Assembly (NCBI GenBank): GCA_021781255.1
Contig: JAJXXG010000072.1
Location: 1 to 7,104, forward strand
From: Acidobacteriota bacterium
GTDB lineage: Bacteria > Acidobacteriota > Terriglobia > Terriglobales > Acidobacteriaceae
Reading direction: 5' to 3'
DNA: 7,104 nt
Positions within the stretch are counted from its first letter, which is position 1, and every line of letters begins with the position of its first letter. Both the position numbers and the translations under genes were made by a program. Under the pieces are notes generated by a model, which was not told where the DNA came from, did no database searches, and worked only from the letters and a program-made list of their open reading frames with translations. Shown one piece after another: positions 1-6,002 of this stretch.

Positions 1-75
1 CTGTTTTCCACAAAAAGTTTGCAGATTAATTCGCGCGCAGCTGTGCTCAGCTCGCAGTGCATCGCTTTCGCTCCC

Positions 76-117
76 AAAGCAAAACCCCTCAGACGCTGTA
101 TGCGCGCCCAAGGGGTT
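76..117 (-). terminator. Possible intrinsic terminator after mrp
   Basis: Read on the minus strand, AACCCCT (117-111) pairs perfectly with AGGGGTT (89-83) across a loop of about 21 nt, and the T-rich stretch TTTTGCTTT follows (84-76, overlapping the end of the stem). It lies about 20 nt beyond the stop codon of the leftward mrp gene, the expected place for its terminator. The long loop and interrupted T tract make it a weaker candidate than the one at 3177-3218. Nothing else recognisable is seen in 1-137. Confidence 0.45.
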
Positions 118-137
118 GCTGATTCAAGCGAGAGCCG

Positions 138-968
138 TCAGCTGATCTCGATCACATCCGAAGCCGCGGCAGCCGCTGCCTCCGCGCGCTCCATCAGCTT
201 CTGCGCCACGGCATAGAACTCCGCAGCCTGCGGGCTCTTCGGTCCGGCCAGCGCCACCGGCAGTCCGCGGTCGCCGCCCTCGCGAATCGCGGGGATCAGC
301 TCAATCGACCCGAGGAAGGGAATATTGAACTGCTTCGCCGTGCGCTCCGCCCCGCCTTTTGAGAAAATGTCGATCTCATGGTGACAATGCGGGCAAGTAA
401 AGTGGCTCATATTCTCCACAATGCCCAGCACTTCCACGTTCACCTGCGCAAACATTTCAAGTGCCTTGCGCGCGTCCTGCAGGCTCACGTCGCTCGGCGT
501 GGAAACCACAACAGCGCCTGTCAGCGGCACCGTCTGCACCAGCGAAATCACCACGTCGCCCGTGCCCGGCGGCAGATCCGCAATCAGATAGTCCAGCTCG
601 CCCCACTGCACCTGCTGTAGAAACTGCCGGATAATCTGGTGCAGCATCGGCCCGCGCATCACCAGAGGCTTGTCGCCGGGCGAAATGTAGCCAATCGAAA
701 TCGTCTTGACGCCGTGCGTGTCGTTCGGCTCGATCTGGTTGTCGGCGCCGATGCGCGGCTGCTGCGTCGAGCCCATCATCAGCGGCACATTCGGCCCGTA
801 GATGTCGGCGTCGATCAGTCCCACGCGCTGGCCCAGACGCGAGAGCGCAATCGCCAGGTTCACGGCCACCGTGGTTTTGCCGACTCCGCCCTTGCCGGAA
901 CCGACTGCGATGATTTTTGAAACGCCCGGCAAAGCCACCGGCGCGGGCATGGCTGGTGAATGGCCCAT
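138..968 (-). CDS. mrp: Mrp/ApbC (NBP35 family) iron-sulfur cluster carrier P-loop ATPase
   Basis: This 276-residue cytosolic protein belongs to the Mrp/ApbC/NBP35 family, whose dimers bind a [4Fe-4S] cluster and pass it to apo-enzymes using ATP. The deviant Walker A motif GKGGVGKTT is at 25-33, DADIYGPN (switch I region) at 53-60, DLPPGTGD (Walker B-like) at 131-138, ENMS at 185-188, and the cluster-binding pair C192-P-H-C195 follows. The CPHC plus the DIYGPN and ENMS signatures separate it from ParA and MinD. Many bacterial Mrp proteins carry an N-terminal MIP18/DUF59 domain of about 90 residues; this one has only about 17 residues before the P-loop strand, so it is the short form. The tail after residue 262 is an alanine-rich run of low complexity. 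The start is supported by AAGGAG (986-981) 12 nt upstream. It lies 56 bp downstream of the thioesterase on the same strand with no hairpin between, so co-transcription is likely. Family assignment is firm; the client proteins are unknown. Confidence 0.95.
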   Translation of the reverse strand: MGHSPAMPAPVALPGVSKIIAVGSGKGGVGKTTVAVNLAIALSRLGQRVGLIDADIYGPNVPLMMGSTQQPRIGADNQIEPNDTHGVKTISIGYISPGDKPLVMRGPMLHQIIRQFLQQVQWGELDYLIADLPPGTGDVVISLVQTVPLTGAVVVSTPSDVSLQDARKALEMFAQVNVEVLGIVENMSHFTCPHCHHEIDIFSKGGAERTAKQFNIPFLGSIELIPAIREGGDRGLPVALAGPKSPQAAEFYAVAQKLMERAEAAAAAASDVIEIS

Positions 969-1024
969 TTTGTCTGCTTGCTCCTTCTGAATCTCTTGCT
1001 TTCCAAAGACTCGGTTGCTGTCCG

Positions 1025-1567
1025 TTAGTGCGCAGCCGATTCGCTGCCCTGACCGGCCTGTTCGCGGCGTTCCTGTTTCCGGCGGGCTGCCTCGGCCTCG
1101 CGATGCTCGCGCCGCCGCAGCGCATCCGCAAAGCGGCGAATCTCGTTGGGCGTTTCCGGCAGCAGCGCGGGAACCTGCTGCCTGCGTCCCCGATCGTCAA
1201 TGGCCACAAACACCAGGTAAGCGCTGGCCACATGCAGCAGCACGCCCGTCTGAGGATGCTCCACCCAGACCTTCACGCCCACTTCAAGCGACGTGTTAAA
1301 CGCCCGATTCACGCTCGACTTCAGGATCAGCAGATCGCCCACATGCACCGGCTGGATAAAGTCGATGTGGTCCATGGCCGCCGTAACCACGTGGCTGCGC
1401 GCGTGCCGGTACGCCGCCATCGCGCCCGTCAGGTCGATAAAGTGCATCAGCCGTCCGCCCAGCAGATTTCCCAGCGTGTTGGCGTCGTTCGGCAGAATGA
1501 TCTCAGTCATCTCCGACTGCGTGCTCGCCACGCTGCGGGCAATCGGGTGGGTCTCAGCGGAACTCAT
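1025..1567 (-). CDS. Hotdog-fold acyl-CoA thioesterase (YciA/YkhA type)
   Basis: This 180-residue protein is a single-hotdog acyl-CoA hydrolase, which cleaves acyl-CoA thioesters to free acid and CoA in the cytosol. The family signature is clear: ILPNDANTLGNLLGG at 24-38, with N30, G33, G37-G38 and the likely catalytic D45 in the long hotdog helix. It is followed by the strand region HIDFIQPVHVGDLL (67-80) and the C-terminal strand HVASAYLVFVAID (112-124). YciA-type enzymes work as hexamers (trimers of dimers) and accept a broad range of acyl-CoAs, so the substrate cannot be read from sequence. Residues 143-170 form a strongly charged Arg/Glu/Ala helix after the fold; similar tails are known in this family. 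The ATG start has GGAG (1581-1578) 10 nt upstream. It is the first gene of a leftward pair with mrp. No convincing promoter for it was found in 1568-1729. Confidence 0.93.
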   Translation of the reverse strand: MSSAETHPIARSVASTQSEMTEIILPNDANTLGNLLGGRLMHFIDLTGAMAAYRHARSHVVTAAMDHIDFIQPVHVGDLLILKSSVNRAFNTSLEVGVKVWVEHPQTGVLLHVASAYLVFVAIDDRGRRQQVPALLPETPNEIRRFADALRRREHREAEAARRKQERREQAGQGSESAAH

Positions 1568-1619
1568 TGCAGGCCTGCTCCAATCGTTGGGGCGTTCCCA
1601 TGCTGCTGCGGCGTCCCGC

Positions 1620-1625
1620 TACAAT
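1620..1625 (+). promoter_or_regulatory. Candidate -10 element (TACAAT) for the TPR gene
   Basis: TACAAT matches the sigma-70 -10 consensus at five of six positions and lies in the divergent intergenic region, 104 nt before the TPR start codon. The only -35-like hexamer nearby is TTCCCA (1595-1600), with a 19-nt spacer, which is poor. The predicted leader would be about 98 nt. A single hexamer match of this kind is weak evidence. Confidence 0.3.
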
Positions 1626-1729
1626 GGAACTGGCGGCGGCCGCGCTCACAGGGCGCACTGTTCCAGTTTCGGCAATCCCCGCCAATTACGCAAATCCAGC
1701 CCGGACGCATTCCGCACAAAGTGAGATGA

Positions 1730-2041
1730 ATGGACAAGATCGCAGGACTGAGAGAGATTCTGGCGCTGGACCCGAAGAACAGCTTCGCGCGTTACGGCAT
1801 CGCCATGGAACTGGCCAGGCAGGGCCAGATAGACGATGCCCTCAGGGAGTTTGACACCCTGCTCGCCAGTGACCCCGATTACACCGCCGGCTACTTTATG
1901 GCCGCGCAAACATTGGCGAATGCAGGGCAAAAGCCCGCAGCCATCGAGCGCCTCCGGGCCGGCATAAGCTGTGCCGCTCGCACCGGCAACCGCCACGCGC
2001 TCAGCGAGATGCAGGGCATGCTCGACGAACTGGACCGTTAA
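1730..2041 (+). CDS. Short tetratricopeptide-repeat (TPR) protein
   Basis: This 103-residue, all-helical protein consists almost entirely of two TPR units. The first spans about 17-50 (A37 and F41 in helix B and the closing P49 fit the TPR pattern) and the second about 51-85. A short helix precedes them (DKIAGLREILALDP) and another follows (about 88-102). No signal peptide, membrane segment or catalytic motif is seen, so it is probably a cytosolic protein-binding adaptor; its partner is unknown. The start is an ATG with only a weak GTGAG 4 nt upstream. An overlapping ATG at 1726 is in another frame and does not lead to a protein-like sequence. It is divergent from the thioesterase and lies 106 bp before the glycosyltransferase start. 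Small TPR proteins of this size are common in Acidobacteriota (general knowledge, not searched). Confidence 0.85.
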   Translation: MDKIAGLREILALDPKNSFARYGIAMELARQGQIDDALREFDTLLASDPDYTAGYFMAAQTLANAGQKPAAIERLRAGISCAARTGNRHALSEMQGMLDELDR

Positions 2042-2062
2042 GGCCGCGTCTGCACCCGATCG

Positions 2063-2090
2063 AGCTGGTTTTTGGACTGCGTAACCGGCT
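2063..2090 (+). terminator. Weak hairpin between the TPR and glycosyltransferase genes
   Basis: AGCTGGTT (2063-2070) pairs with AACCGGCT (2083-2090) as an 8-bp RNA stem with one G-U pair and a 12-nt loop, 21 nt after the TPR stop codon. No T tract follows directly (the first run is TTTT at 2107-2110), so if it ends transcription it would be inefficient or factor-dependent. It may be chance. Confidence 0.25.
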
Positions 2091-2135
2091 GCATTCCTGA
2101 AGAATCTTTTGCGCCGAATGCAATCGACCCGCGTC

Positions 2136-2147
2136 TATACTATTGAT
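2136..2147 (+). promoter_or_regulatory. -10-like TATACT immediately before the glycosyltransferase start
   Basis: TATACT (2136-2141) matches TATAAT at five of six positions and is followed by only 6 nt before ATG at 2148. Initiation at the normal distance from this hexamer would put the transcript's 5' end at or next to the start codon, giving a leaderless mRNA. In keeping with that, no Shine-Dalgarno sequence is present before the ATG. There is no good -35 hexamer at 16-18 bp spacing, which lowers confidence. Confidence 0.4.
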
Positions 2148-3149
2148 ATGCCAAAGTATTCCATCGTTGTTCCCTTCCACAATGAAGAGGAAAACGTAAC
2201 CGTCCTGTATGCGCGCCTCAAGCAGGTCATGGAGCAGGTGGGCGATAGTTTTGAGCTGGTGCTCGTCGACGACGGCTCCAGTGACCGCACCTACAAGCTG
2301 CTCGAAGAGATTGCCGCTGTGGACAGCCGCGTGCTCGTCGTCAAGCTGCGCCGCAACTTCGGGCAGACCTCCGCGCTTGCAGCCGGCTTTGACCACGCCT
2401 CGGGCGACTTCATCTTCGCCATGGACGGCGACCTGCAGCACGATCCCAATGACATTCCGAACTTCATCGAGAAGCTTGAAGAGGGTTACGACGTTGTCTC
2501 CGGATGGCGCAAAGAGCGTATCGACAACTTCGTGATGCGCCGCATCCCATCGCGCTGCGCCAACTGGCTCATGGCCAAGCTCTCCGGCGTGGACATTCAC
2601 GACTTCGGCACCACATTCAAGGGCTACAGCCGCGAGGTCATTACAAACATTCCGCTCTACGGCGAGATGCACCGCTTCATTCCCGCGCTGGCCAGTTGGT
2701 ATGGCGCCTCCATCTGCGAGATACCCATCAAGAATGTGAACCGCGAGCGCGGCAAGAGCCACTATGGCATCGGCCGCACCTTCCGCGTCTTCTTTGATCT
2801 GCTCACGATTCGCTTCCTCCTCAAGTACATGAGCCGCCCGCTGCACTTCTTCGGCAGCTTCGGCGCCCTCGGCATTATGGCCGGCGCGTTCATGTCTGCC
2901 ATGCTGCTGGGCATGAAGATTCTGAACCCGCATCAAAACGTCATGGACCAGCACGGCCCGATGTTCGTCATCGCTGGTGTCCTGATTGTCGCCGGCATCC
3001 AACTCCTGGCGATCGGTCTGCTCGGCGAGCTGCAGGTGCGCCACTATCACACCAGCCAGCAGCGCGCGCCTTATGCAATCGAACGCATGCTCCGCCTGCG
3101 TGCTCCGGAAGAGCCAGGCATCTTGCGGGAAGGACGCGAAGGCTTTTAG
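2148..3149 (+). CDS. Family 2 glycosyltransferase, DPM1/GtrB/ArnC-like, with two C-terminal membrane helices
   Basis: This 333-residue enzyme probably transfers a sugar from a nucleotide donor to polyprenyl phosphate at the cytoplasmic face of the membrane, supplying a lipid-linked sugar for envelope glycan or glycolipid modification. A GT-A fold occupies 1-225: YSIVVPFHNEEENV at 4-17, the donor-site DDGSSD at 41-46, the metal-binding D93-G-D95 in DGDLQHDPNDIP, and the acceptor-side stretch RERGKSHYGIGR at 199-210 typical of the DPM1-like group. Two hydrophobic helices follow at about 233-257 and 271-293, then a 40-residue cytosolic tail. This matches GtrB/ArnC architecture and size. Sugar and acceptor cannot be assigned. 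The ATG at 2148 is preferred because the GT2 motif begins at once; in-frame alternatives at 2118 (ATG) and 2109 (TTG) add up to 13 unlike residues and also lack a ribosome-binding site. A strong terminator follows, so it is probably monocistronic or ends the TPR unit. Confidence 0.93.
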   Translation: MPKYSIVVPFHNEEENVTVLYARLKQVMEQVGDSFELVLVDDGSSDRTYKLLEEIAAVDSRVLVVKLRRNFGQTSALAAGFDHASGDFIFAMDGDLQHDPNDIPNFIEKLEEGYDVVSGWRKERIDNFVMRRIPSRCANWLMAKLSGVDIHDFGTTFKGYSREVITNIPLYGEMHRFIPALASWYGASICEIPIKNVNRERGKSHYGIGRTFRVFFDLLTIRFLLKYMSRPLHFFGSFGALGIMAGAFMSAMLLGMKILNPHQNVMDQHGPMFVIAGVLIVAGIQLLAIGLLGELQVRHYHTSQQRAPYAIERMLRLRAPEEPGILREGREGF

Positions 3150-3176
3150 CAGCAAGACCGAAAAGAGAAGAACATC

Positions 3177-3218
3177 AGCCCCGCCAGGTCAACGCCTGAG
3201 CGGGGCTTCAAGTTTTTT
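3177..3218 (+). terminator. Strong intrinsic terminator after the glycosyltransferase gene
   Basis: AGCCCCGC (3177-3184) pairs perfectly with GCGGGGCT (3200-3207). Inside it CAGG (3185-3188) pairs with CCTG (3195-3198) with one bulged A, leaving a 6-nt loop. Six T residues follow at 3213-3218. The hairpin starts 27 nt after the glycosyltransferase stop codon and insulates the oxidoreductase gene from it. Confidence 0.85.
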
Positions 3219-3287
3219 GCGCGAAATTTTCCCGGTGCGATACAGACTCTTGCAGCGCACCGCCCTCAGGGTGCATCCTTGGCTGTG

Positions 3288-4256
3288 ATGAAAGCTATTC
3301 AGATTTACGCTGCCGGCGGCCCTGAAGTCCTTCAGATGGCCGAGTTGTCCATTCCCGAGCCGGGACCGGGGCAGGTCTTGATCCGCGTCGAAGCCGTCGG
3401 AGTGAACTTCATCGAAATTTATTTCCGCAAAGGCGTCTACAAGGCAACGATGCCGCTCATTCCCGGCAGCGAGGCCGCGGGCACGGTGGAGAAGCTCGGC
3501 CCCGGCGTCAAGGGATTCGAGGAGGGCGATGCCGTTGTCTCCGTCAGCGTGCTGGGCAGCTATGCCGAGTATGCGCTTGTCCCCGCCGCGCAACTGGTCA
3601 AAGTGCCCGCAGGTTTGAGCCCTGAGAAAGCGGCGGCAGCCATGCTGCAAGGCATGACTGCGCACTACCTTGCCTATTCCACCTTTCCGCTCAAGTCCGG
3701 TGACACCGCGCTCGTTCATGCCGGCGCGGGAGGCGTGGGGCTGCTGCTGACGCAAATAGCTGCCAGAATCGGCGCGCGTGTCATCACCACCGTCTCAACG
3801 GCAGAGAAGGCAGAGCTTTCACGCGAGGCCGGCGCCGCCGAGGCGATTCTCTATACCGACAATGACTTTGAAGAAGAGGTCAAACGCATCACCGGCGGCA
3901 AGGGTGTGGATGTTGTGTACGACTCCGTGGGCAAGACGACCTTTGACAAAAGTCTGAACTGCCTCCGTCCGCGCGGTCTGCTCGCTCTTTTCGGCGCGTC
4001 CAGCGGCCCCGTGCCGCTTTTTGACCTGATTCAGCTCAGCGGCAAGGGTTCGCTCTTTATCACGCGGCCCACACTCTGGCACTACATTGCCACGCGCGCG
4101 GAACTTGAGTGGCGCGCCGGCGACGTGCTGGGCTGGGCTGCCAGCGGCGATCTCGACCTGCGCACGGAATTCATCTATCCGCTGGCTGAAGCGGCGCAGG
4201 CGCAGACCGACATGGAGAACCGCAGGACAACCGGCAAAATTCTCCTGGAGCCGTGA
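3288..4256 (+). CDS. qor: NADPH:quinone oxidoreductase (QOR-type, zinc-free MDR superfamily)
   Basis: This 322-residue protein closely follows the QOR/zeta-crystallin pattern; the family reduces quinones with NADPH in the cytosol, often as a dimer. The N-terminal GroES-like domain covers about 1-125, with VGVNFIEIYFRKGVY at 37-51, GSEAAGTVEKLGPGV at 60-74 and QGMTAHYL at 121-128. The Rossmann domain has the nucleotide motif AGAGGVG at 145-151. VYDSVGKTTFDKSL (210-223), LFITRPTL (256-263) and the C-terminal RRTTGKILLEP are family hallmarks. It has one cysteine (C225) and lacks the zinc ligands of alcohol dehydrogenases. The start is uncertain: ATG 3288 gives the usual MKAIQI beginning, GTG 3285 adds one residue, and TTG 3279 adds three but has AGGG (3268-3271) at a better spacing of 7 nt. 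Its promoter must lie in the roughly 60 bp after the upstream terminator; the best candidate, TTGCGC (3217) with TACAGA (3241), is poor. The physiological quinone or enone substrate is unknown. Confidence 0.94.
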   Translation: MKAIQIYAAGGPEVLQMAELSIPEPGPGQVLIRVEAVGVNFIEIYFRKGVYKATMPLIPGSEAAGTVEKLGPGVKGFEEGDAVVSVSVLGSYAEYALVPAAQLVKVPAGLSPEKAAAAMLQGMTAHYLAYSTFPLKSGDTALVHAGAGGVGLLLTQIAARIGARVITTVSTAEKAELSREAGAAEAILYTDNDFEEEVKRITGGKGVDVVYDSVGKTTFDKSLNCLRPRGLLALFGASSGPVPLFDLIQLSGKGSLFITRPTLWHYIATRAELEWRAGDVLGWAASGDLDLRTEFIYPLAEAAQAQTDMENRRTTGKILLEP

Positions 4257-4259
4257 TTG

Positions 4260-4294
4260 ACACTTCACAGCTGACAGCAAACAGCTAACAATTG
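4260..4294. repeat. Degenerate 7-bp tandem repeat, five units
   Basis: Starting 3 nt after the oxidoreductase stop codon, five consecutive heptamers each begin with ACA. Three central units also share ACAGC: ACAGCTG at 4267, ACAGCAA at 4274 and ACAGCTA at 4281. The flanking units (4260 and 4288) are more diverged. Degenerate intergenic heptamer arrays are known in other bacteria, notably the STRR sequences of filamentous cyanobacteria. AGCTG (4269-4273) and CAGCT (4282-4286) could also form a small hairpin. The rest of the intergenic stretch (4295-4394) shows nothing recognisable. Confidence 0.5.
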
Positions 4295-4394
4295 GCAGCC
4301 CAGGGTGTGGACCGAATGGCGAGCATTTCGATTGCGCCGATGACCGCGTGTTAGTTCTCTCGTGCGCAGGCATCAGCGCCGGTGCGTCCTCAGG

Positions 4395-4400
4395 TATCAT
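4395..4400 (+). promoter_or_regulatory. Candidate -10 element (TATCAT) for hom
   Basis: TATCAT matches the -10 consensus at five of six positions, 40 nt before the hom start codon. It would give a leader of about 33 nt containing the ribosome-binding site AAAGAGGA (4427-4434). No -35 hexamer resembling TTGACA is found at the right spacing. The leader is too short for a T-box or a leader-peptide attenuator, so no amino-acid-responsive RNA control is visible. Confidence 0.35.
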
Positions 4401-4440
4401 CTGTTTATTGCACTTGCAAACACCGTAAAGAGGAACTCCC

Positions 4441-5739
4441 GTGTCTCAAGAGAACGCATCCCTGTCGTCGATAGACTCTTCCGCGCAAATTTCAAGCGCC
4501 CGTCGTCCGCTGCGCATTGCTCTCTTTGGATTTGGAACCGTTGGCAGTTCCGTTGCGCGCATCCTGGTGGAATCAAAACCGGAAGGCTTGGAGTTGACGC
4601 ATGTCTTCAACCGCAGCGTGGAGCGCAAGCGCGTGGACTGGACTCCGCCGGGTGTGGTGTGGAGCGAGGATGCCGATGCCGTGCTTGCCTCCAATGTTGA
4701 TGTCGTGGTGGAACTGGTCGGTGGGCATGACCCTGCGGGCGGCTGGGTGCGCCGCGCGCTCGAAGCCGGCAAGAGCGTGGTCACCGCCAACAAGAAACTG
4801 ATTGCGTATCACGGCGTGGATCTGGAGCGGCTGGCTGCCGCCAAAGGCGGACACCTTAAATATGGCGCCGCCGTTGCTGGCGGAATCCCCGTGATTCCCG
4901 GCATTGAGCAGGGACTCGCAGGCGATCGCATCGAGCGCATGGAAGGCATTCTGAATGGCACCTGCAACTTCATCCTGAGCAAGATGGAAGCTGGCGCGGA
5001 GTATGCAACCGTGCTGGCGACAGCGCAGGCCAGGGGATACGCCGAGGCCGACCCCACTGAGGATGTGGGCGGTTTTGACGCGCGCGCCAAGCTCGCCATC
5101 CTCATGCGACTTGCGTTGCGCGTCGTGGTTGACCCGGACGAAATTGTGCCGCAGCCCATTACATCGGTCAGCGCAGTTGACTTCAGTTATGCGAATGATC
5201 TGGGCTGCACCATTCGCCAGGTGGCCCGCGCGGAGGAGTCGGGCGGCACCGTTGCCGCCACAGTCGGCCCCATGCTGGTCGATAAGAACTCCCCGCTTGC
5301 CTGGTCGCGCGGCACTGAGAACATGGTGATTCTCACCGGCCACTACGGCGGAGATGTTGTGTTTTCGGGCCACGGCGCGGGCGGGCATCCCACTGCGGTT
5401 GCGGTGGTCAGTGATCTGCTCGCTCTGGCGCATGGCTCGCGCCGCGTCGCCGTTCCGTCCATTCCGGCGCGCATCGGCGCGGAGTTCGAGGTCCCGCACT
5501 ACATACGCTTCCTCGTCGCGGACCGGCCGGGCATCGTGGCGGAAATCACCGGAGCGCTGGCCAGGGAGCGCATCAACATTCGCGCCATCGTGCAAAAGCC
5601 GGGTTACCCCGCGCATGCACTTCCCTTCGTCGTCACCGTGGAGCCCTGCAAGTCCTCAGCGCTCAAGCGCGCGCTGGCCAGCATCAGCCAGATGGATTGC
5701 CTGCTGGAGAAGCCGCTGGACTTGCAGATGCTCGAATAA
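4441..5739 (+). CDS. hom: Homoserine dehydrogenase with C-terminal ACT domain
   Basis: This 432-residue cytosolic enzyme (EC 1.1.1.3) reduces aspartate semialdehyde to homoserine with NAD(P)H, the branch-point step toward threonine and methionine. After a Ser-rich leader of about 22 residues, the Rossmann domain has GFGTVG at 30-35, VVELVGG at 89-95 and TANKKL at 115-120. The catalytic region shows LNGTCNFIL (171-179), then EADPTEDVGGFDARAKL (202-218), in which E202, D213 and K217 correspond to the substrate-binding and catalytic Glu, Asp and Lys of the family. An ACT domain (about 354-430, YIRFLVADRPGIVAEI onward) suggests allosteric feedback, classically by threonine. Length matches the usual 430-440 residue ACT-bearing class; no aspartokinase is fused. 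The start is GTG with AAAGAGGA placed 6 nt upstream, a good ribosome-binding site. No thrB or thrC follows; the next gene, 47 bp on, is a small Cys-rich protein probably on the same transcript. Confidence 0.97.
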   Translation: MSQENASLSSIDSSAQISSARRPLRIALFGFGTVGSSVARILVESKPEGLELTHVFNRSVERKRVDWTPPGVVWSEDADAVLASNVDVVVELVGGHDPAGGWVRRALEAGKSVVTANKKLIAYHGVDLERLAAAKGGHLKYGAAVAGGIPVIPGIEQGLAGDRIERMEGILNGTCNFILSKMEAGAEYATVLATAQARGYAEADPTEDVGGFDARAKLAILMRLALRVVVDPDEIVPQPITSVSAVDFSYANDLGCTIRQVARAEESGGTVAATVGPMLVDKNSPLAWSRGTENMVILTGHYGGDVVFSGHGAGGHPTAVAVVSDLLALAHGSRRVAVPSIPARIGAEFEVPHYIRFLVADRPGIVAEITGALARERINIRAIVQKPGYPAHALPFVVTVEPCKSSALKRALASISQMDCLLEKPLDLQMLE

Positions 5740-5786
5740 GCGCACGGCGCGCAATCACACAACAAAGGTTCAGGCGAGGTCAAAGC

Positions 5787-5993
5787 ATGATCGATACGGT
5801 CTATCGGTGCGAAATCTGCGGTGAAGAAAGCGACAATCCCATTCGATGGATTGTTATCCATTGCAGCGACACGCAATTGACGATTTACAAGTGGACCAAA
5901 GAAGCGGCCGGCGCTCCGCTTGCGCGCCACTACTGCGGTGAAGCGCATGCGCAGGTTTACGTCAGCCGCTGGTTTCAGTCCTTCTGCGGATAA
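5787..5993 (+). CDS. 68-residue Cys/His-rich protein of unknown function, putative metal binder
   Basis: I do not recognise this protein as a named family. It reads as a real gene: the ATG has GAGG (5776-5779) 7 nt upstream, it follows hom by 47 bp on the same strand with no terminator, and it fills the space up to the convergent lacI. Key residues are C8-E-I-C11, C26, H49-C50, H54 and C67. The CxxC near the start and the HYCGEAH stretch (48-54) near the end resemble the two halves of a treble-clef or zinc-ribbon site, with a strand-rich middle (IRWIVIHC and LTIYKWTK). The end, VYVSRWFQSFCG, is aromatic. It has no signal peptide or membrane segment, so it is likely cytosolic. An upstream in-frame ATG at 5697 lies inside hom and is not favoured. 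Metal binding is inference from residue spacing only. It could equally be a small redox or adaptor protein. Confidence 0.8.
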   Translation: MIDTVYRCEICGEESDNPIRWIVIHCSDTQLTIYKWTKEAAGAPLARHYCGEAHAQVYVSRWFQSFCG

Positions 5994-6002
5994 AGATGCG
6001 CT

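Noticed and set aside
4..12. TTTTCCACA, similar to a DnaA box
   Set aside because: A single variant box without an AT-rich region, further boxes or dnaA/dnaN genes does not support a replication origin.
457..1233. 258-codon minus-strand frame overlapping mrp and the thioesterase
   Set aside because: It is out of frame with both genes, rich in Arg, Ala and Gly with no fold-like pattern, and starts inside the thioesterase gene.
1569..1578. Perfect 10-bp palindrome GCAGGCCTGC just before the thioesterase start codon
   Set aside because: Several perfect 10-bp palindromes are expected by chance in 7 kb of this composition, and without a loop it cannot form an RNA hairpin; there is no further sign of an operator.
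917..1729. 270-codon plus-strand frame antisense to the thioesterase
   Set aside because: Low-complexity Arg/His-rich translation opposite a well-supported hotdog enzyme; a shadow frame.
2001..3155. 384-codon open frame on the minus strand opposite the glycosyltransferase
   Set aside because: It is antisense to a clearly recognisable GT2 enzyme, its translation has no domain pattern, and long antisense open frames are expected opposite GC-rich coding sequence.
4257..4262. Perfect -35 consensus TTGACA after the oxidoreductase stop codon
   Set aside because: No -10-like hexamer lies at 16-18 bp spacing; the nearest, TAACAA at 4286, has a 23-bp spacer. The match partly overlaps the heptamer repeat.
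4573..5616. 347-codon open frame on the minus strand opposite hom
   Set aside because: It mirrors the codon pattern of homoserine dehydrogenase, has no recognisable motif and lies wholly inside an intact conserved gene.
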